The notes under the pieces: model-generated
The model's input: only the letters and a program-made list of their open reading frames with translations
Database searches by the model: none
Told to the model about the DNA's origin: nothing
Translations under genes and position numbers: made by a program
DNA from: Cyprinodon diabolis
Taxonomy: Eukaryota > Chordata > Actinopteri > Cyprinodontiformes > Cyprinodontidae
Assembly (NCBI GenBank): GCA_030533445.1
Contig: JARPUW010000553.1
Location: 744,001-808,000, forward strand
Length of the DNA stretch: 64,000 nt
Direction: 5' to 3'
Shown: one piece after another, positions 60,425-64,000 of the stretch
Numbering within the stretch: the stretch's first letter is position 1
How the letters are laid out: the number at the start of each line of letters is the position of its first letter

Positions 60425-63400
60425 GTGCTTCTGGAACCTTGAGCTGCTGGAACCTTGAGCTGCTGGTGCTTCAGGAACCTTGAGCATCTGGAGCCTTGAG
60501 CTTCTGGAACCTTGAGCTGCTGGTGCTTCTGGAACCTTGAGCTGCTGGAACCTTGAGCTGCTGCAGCCTTGAGCTGCTGGTGCTTCTGGAACATTGAGCT
60601 GCTGGAACCTTGAGCTTCTGGAACCTCTAGCTTCTGGAGCCTTGAGCTGCTGTAACCCTGAGCTGCTGGAACCTTGAGCTGCTGGTGCTTCTGGAACCTT
60701 GAGCTGCTGGAACCTTGAGCTGCTGGAACCTTGAGCTGCTGGAACATTGAGCTGCTGGAACTTTGAGTATCTGGAGCCTTGAGCATCTGGAGCCTTGAGC
60801 TGCTGGAACCTTGAGCTTCTGGAACCTTGAGCTGCTGGTGCATCTGGAACCTTGAGCTTCTGGAGCCTTGAGCTTCTGGAACCTTGAGCTGCTGGAGCCT
60901 TGAGCTGCTGGTGCTTCTGGAACTTTGAGCTGCTGGAACCTTGAGCTGCTGCAGCCTTGAGCTGCTGGTGCTTCTGGAACATTGAGCTGCTGGAACCTTG
61001 AGCTTCTGGAACCTCTAGCTTCTGGAGCCTTGAGCTGCTGTAACCCTGAGCTGCTGGAACCTTGAGCTGCTGGTGCTTCTGGAACCTTGAGCTGCTGGAA
61101 CCTTGAGCTGCTGGAACATTGAGCTGCTGGAACTTTGAGCATCTGGAGCCTTGAGCATCTGGAGCCTTGAGCTGCTGGAACCTTGACCTTCTGGAACCTT
61201 GAGCTGCTGGTGCATCTGGAACATTGAGCATCTGGAGCCTTGAGCTTCTGGAACCTTGAGCTGCTGGAGCCTTGAGTTGCTGGTGCTTCTGGAACTTTGA
61301 GCTGCTGGAACCTTGAGCTGCTGCAGCCTTGAGCTGCTGGTGCTTCTGGAACATTGAGCTGCTGGAACCTTGAGCTTCTGGAACCTCTAGCTTCTGGAGC
61401 CTTGAGCTGCTGTAACCCTGAGCTGCTGGAACCTTGAGCTGCTGGTGCTGCTGGAACCTTGAGCTGCTGGAACCTTGAGCTGCTGGTGCTTCTGGAACCT
61501 TCAGCTGCTGAAACCTTGAGCTGCTGGAACCTTGAGCTGCTGGTGCTTCTGGAACCTTGAGCATCTGGAGCCTTGAGCTTCTGGAACCTTGAGCTGCTGG
61601 TGCTTCTGGAACCTTGAGCTGCTGGAGCCTTGAGCTGCCGGAACTTTGAGCTGCTGGAGCCTTGAGATGCTGGAACCTTGAGCTGCTGGTGCTTCTGGAA
61701 CCTTGAGCTGCTGGAACCTTGAGCTGCTGGTGCTTCTGGAACCTTGAGCTGCTGGAACCTTGAGCTGCTGGAACCTTGAGCTGCTGGTGCTTCTGGAACC
61801 TTGAGCATCTGGAGCCTTGAGCTTCTGGAACCTTGAGCTGCTGGAGCCTTGAGCTGCTGGTGCTTCTGGAACCTTGAGCTGCTGGAACCTTGAGCTGCTG
61901 GAACCTTGAGCTGCTGGAACCTTGAGCTGCTGGTGCTTCTGGAACCTTGAGCTGCTGGAACCTTGAGCTGCTGGAACCTTCAGCTGCTGGTGCTTCTGGA
62001 ACCTTGAGCATCTGGAGCCTTGAGCTTCTGGAACCTTGAGCTGCTGGAGCCTTGAGCTGCTGGTGCTTCTGGAACCTTGAGCTGCTGGAACCTTGAGCTG
62101 CTGGAACCTTGAGCTGCTGGTGCTTCTGGAACCTTGAGCTGCTGGAACCTTGAGCTGCTGGTGCTTCTGGAACCTTGAGCATATGGAGCCTTGAGCTTCT
62201 GGAACCTTGAGCTGCTGGTGCTTCTGGAACCTTGAGCTGCTGGAACCTTGAGCTGCTGGTGCTTCTGGAACCTTGAGCATGTGGAGCCTTGAGCTACTGG
62301 AACCTTGAGCTGCTGGTGCTTCTGGAACCTTGAGCTGCTGGAACCTTGAGCTGCTGGTGCTTCTGGAACCTTGAGAATCTGGAGCCTTGAGCTTCTGGAA
62401 CCTTGGGCTGCTGGAGCCTTAAGCTGCTGGCGCTTCTGGAACCTTGAGCTGCTGGAACCTTGAGCTGCTGGAACTTTGAGCATCTGGAGCCTTGGGCATC
62501 TGGAGCCTTGAGCTGCTGGACCCTTGAGCTTCTGGAACCTTGAGCTGCTGGTGCTTCTGGAACCTTGAGCATCTGGAACCTTGAGCTGCTGGAACCTTGA
62601 GCTGCTGGAACCTTGAAGTGCTGGTGCTTCTGGAACCTTGAGCATCTGGAGCCTTGAGCTTCTGGAACCTTGAGCTGCTGGTGCTTCTGGAACCTTGAGC
62701 TGCTGGAACCTTGAGCTGCTGGTGCTTCTGGAACCTTGAGCATCTGGAGCCTTGAGCTTCTGGAACCTTGAGCTGCTGGAACCTTGAGCTGCTGGTGCTT
62801 CTGGAACCTTGAGCATGTGGAGCCTTGAGCTACTGGAACCTTGAGCTGCTGGTGCTTCTGGAACCTTGAGCTGCTGGAACCTTGAGCTGCTGGAACCTTG
62901 AGCTGCTGGTGCTTCTGGAACCTTGAGAATCTGGAGCCTTGAGCTTCTGGAACCTTGGGCTGCTGGAGCCTTAAGCTGCTGGCGCTTCTGGAACCTTGAG
63001 CTGTTGGAACCTTGAGCTGCTGGAACCTTGAGCTGCTGGTGCTTCTGGAACCTTGAGCTGCTGGAACCTTGAGCTGCTGGAACCTTGAGCTGCTGGTGCT
63101 TCTGGAACCTTGAGAATCTGGAGCCTTGAGCTTCTGGAACCTTGGGCTGCTGGAGCCTTAAGCTGCTGGCGCTTCTGGAACCTTGAGCTGCTGGAACCTT
63201 GAGCTGCTGGAACCTTGAGCTGCTGGTGCTTCTGGAACCTTGAGCTGCTGGAACCTTGAGCTGCTGGTGCTTCTGGAACCTTGAGCTGCTGGAACCTTGA
63301 GCTGCTGGTGGTTCTGGAACCTTGAGCATCTGGAGCCTTGAGCTTCTGGAACCTTGAGCTGCTGGAGCCTTGAGCTGCTGGTGCTTCTGGAACCTTGAGC

Positions 63401-64000
63401 TGCTGGAACCTTGAGCTGCTGGAACATTGAGCTGCTGGAACTTTGAGCATCTGGAGCCTTGAGCATCTGGAGCCTTGAGCTGCTGGAACCTTGAGCTTCT
63501 GGAACCTTGAGCTGCTGGTGCATCTGGAACCTTGAGCATCTGGAGCCTTGAGCTTCTGGAACCTTGAGCTGCTGGAGCCTTGAGCTGCTGGTGCTTCTGG
63601 AACCTTGAGCTGCTGGAACCTTGAGCTGCTGGTGCTTCTGGAACCTTGAGCTGCTGGAACCTTGAGCTGCTGGTGCTTCTGGAACCTTGAGCATCTGGAG
63701 CATTGAGCTTCTGGAACCTTGAGCTGCTGGAGCCTTGAGCTGCTGGTGCTTCTGGAACCTTGAGCTGCTGGAGCCTTGAGCTGCTGGAACCTTGAGCTGC
63801 TGGTGTTTCTGGAACCTTGAGCTGCTGGAACCTTGAGCTGCTGGTGCTTCTGGAACCTTGAGCTGCTGGTGCTTCTTGAACCTTGAGCTTCTGGAACCTT
63901 GAGCTGCTGGTGCTTCTTGAACCTTGAGCTGCTGGAACCTTGAGCTGCTGGAACCTTGAGCTGCTGGTGCTTCTGGAACCTTCAGCTGCTGAAACCTTGA
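60425..64000. repeat. Higher-order block A3 (partial, cut by window end)
   Basis: A3 matches A1 from position 57 (offset 60,368) and A2 from 31262 (offset 29,163). The window ends about 580 bases before the point where A1 enters its extra duplication, so it cannot be told whether A3 has it. It has C at 60625 and G at 61965, agreeing with A1 and not with A2. Confidence 0.87.
60563..61427. repeat. Triple cassette cluster in A3
   Basis: Three cassettes start at 60563, 60951 and 61323, again spaced 388 and 372 bases. After them no further cassette occurs to the window end, matching the long cassette-free stretch seen in A1 and A2. Confidence 0.85.

Larger units (their letters stand above)
1..64000. 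repeat. Satellite/minisatellite array, 16-base and 25-base units
   Basis: Every stretch read consists of head-to-tail copies of GGAACCTTGAGCTGCT or of that unit preceded by GGTGCTTCT, giving a 25-base form. Common variants change AACC to AGCC, ACCTT to ACATT or ACTTT, and the last bases GCTGCT to GCTTCT or GCATCT. Rarer variants include TCTAG, TTCAG, TTAAG, GTAACCC, GCAGCC, CTACT and GGACCC forms. No spacer, unique sequence or change of orientation was seen. Base composition is about 56% G+C in both unit types. Most 16-base units carry one AGCT tetramer, so AluI should reduce the array to very short fragments. The function is unknown; such arrays are usually non-coding satellite DNA of eukaryotic chromosomes. 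The family is not one I recognise by name. Confidence 0.97.

Noticed and set aside
1..64000. CRISPR array
   Set aside because: Units are directly adjacent with no unique spacers, unit lengths are 16 and 25 bases, and no cas-like gene is present.
1..64000. CTG/CAG trinucleotide expansion
   Set aside because: CTGCTG occurs only as two triplets per unit and never as a longer run; the period is 16 or 25, not 3.
1..64000. Telomere or transposon ends, tRNA, rRNA, origins, terminators
   Set aside because: No short telomeric motif, terminal inverted repeats, target-site duplications, structured RNA or hairpin with a T-run was seen; every part is accounted for by the repeat units.

Overview
The whole 64,000-base window is one uninterrupted tandem-repeat array. 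I found no unique sequence, no RNA gene, no transposon and no convincing protein-coding gene. The array is built from a 16-base unit, GGAACCTTGAGCTGCT on the + strand (minus strand AGCAGCTCAAGGTTCC), and from a 25-base form in which a 9-base piece, GGTGCTTCT, precedes the same 16 bases. Units differ by one or a few substitutions, and these variants recur in fixed orders that act as a barcode.

The organism cannot be named from this sequence. An array this long with several nested levels of repetition is typical of eukaryotic satellite or very large minisatellite DNA in a long-read assembly. Nothing here looks bacterial, viral or organellar.

Comparing variant orders by eye gives large higher-order blocks, named A to D here. 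The order is: tail of C (1-56), A1 (57-9395), B1 (9396-16194), D (16195-26045), C1 (26046-31261), A2 (31262-36454), B2 (36455-43250), C2 (43251-48439), B3 (48440-55235), C3 (55236-60424), A3 (60425-64000, cut by the window end). A1 is A2 plus a 4,146-base internal duplication. B-C is repeated in tandem with a period of exactly 11,985 bases. D sits between B and C only once, and B2-C2 and B3-C3 look like the same region with 9,904 bases missing. D holds its own 2,067-base tandem duplication with a 974-base sub-period. Copies differ by few substitutions and by gain or loss of whole units (16, 25 or 32 bases), as expected from recent unequal exchange.

The minus strand stays open in all three frames for up to 1,575 codons. 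This follows from the unit: no frame of the 16-mer contains a stop on that strand, and since 16 and 25 both leave remainder 1 on division by 3, each frame reads the same 16-residue peptide in rotation. These reading frames are best treated as by-products of the satellite. The + strand has TGA in nearly every unit and is closed throughout.
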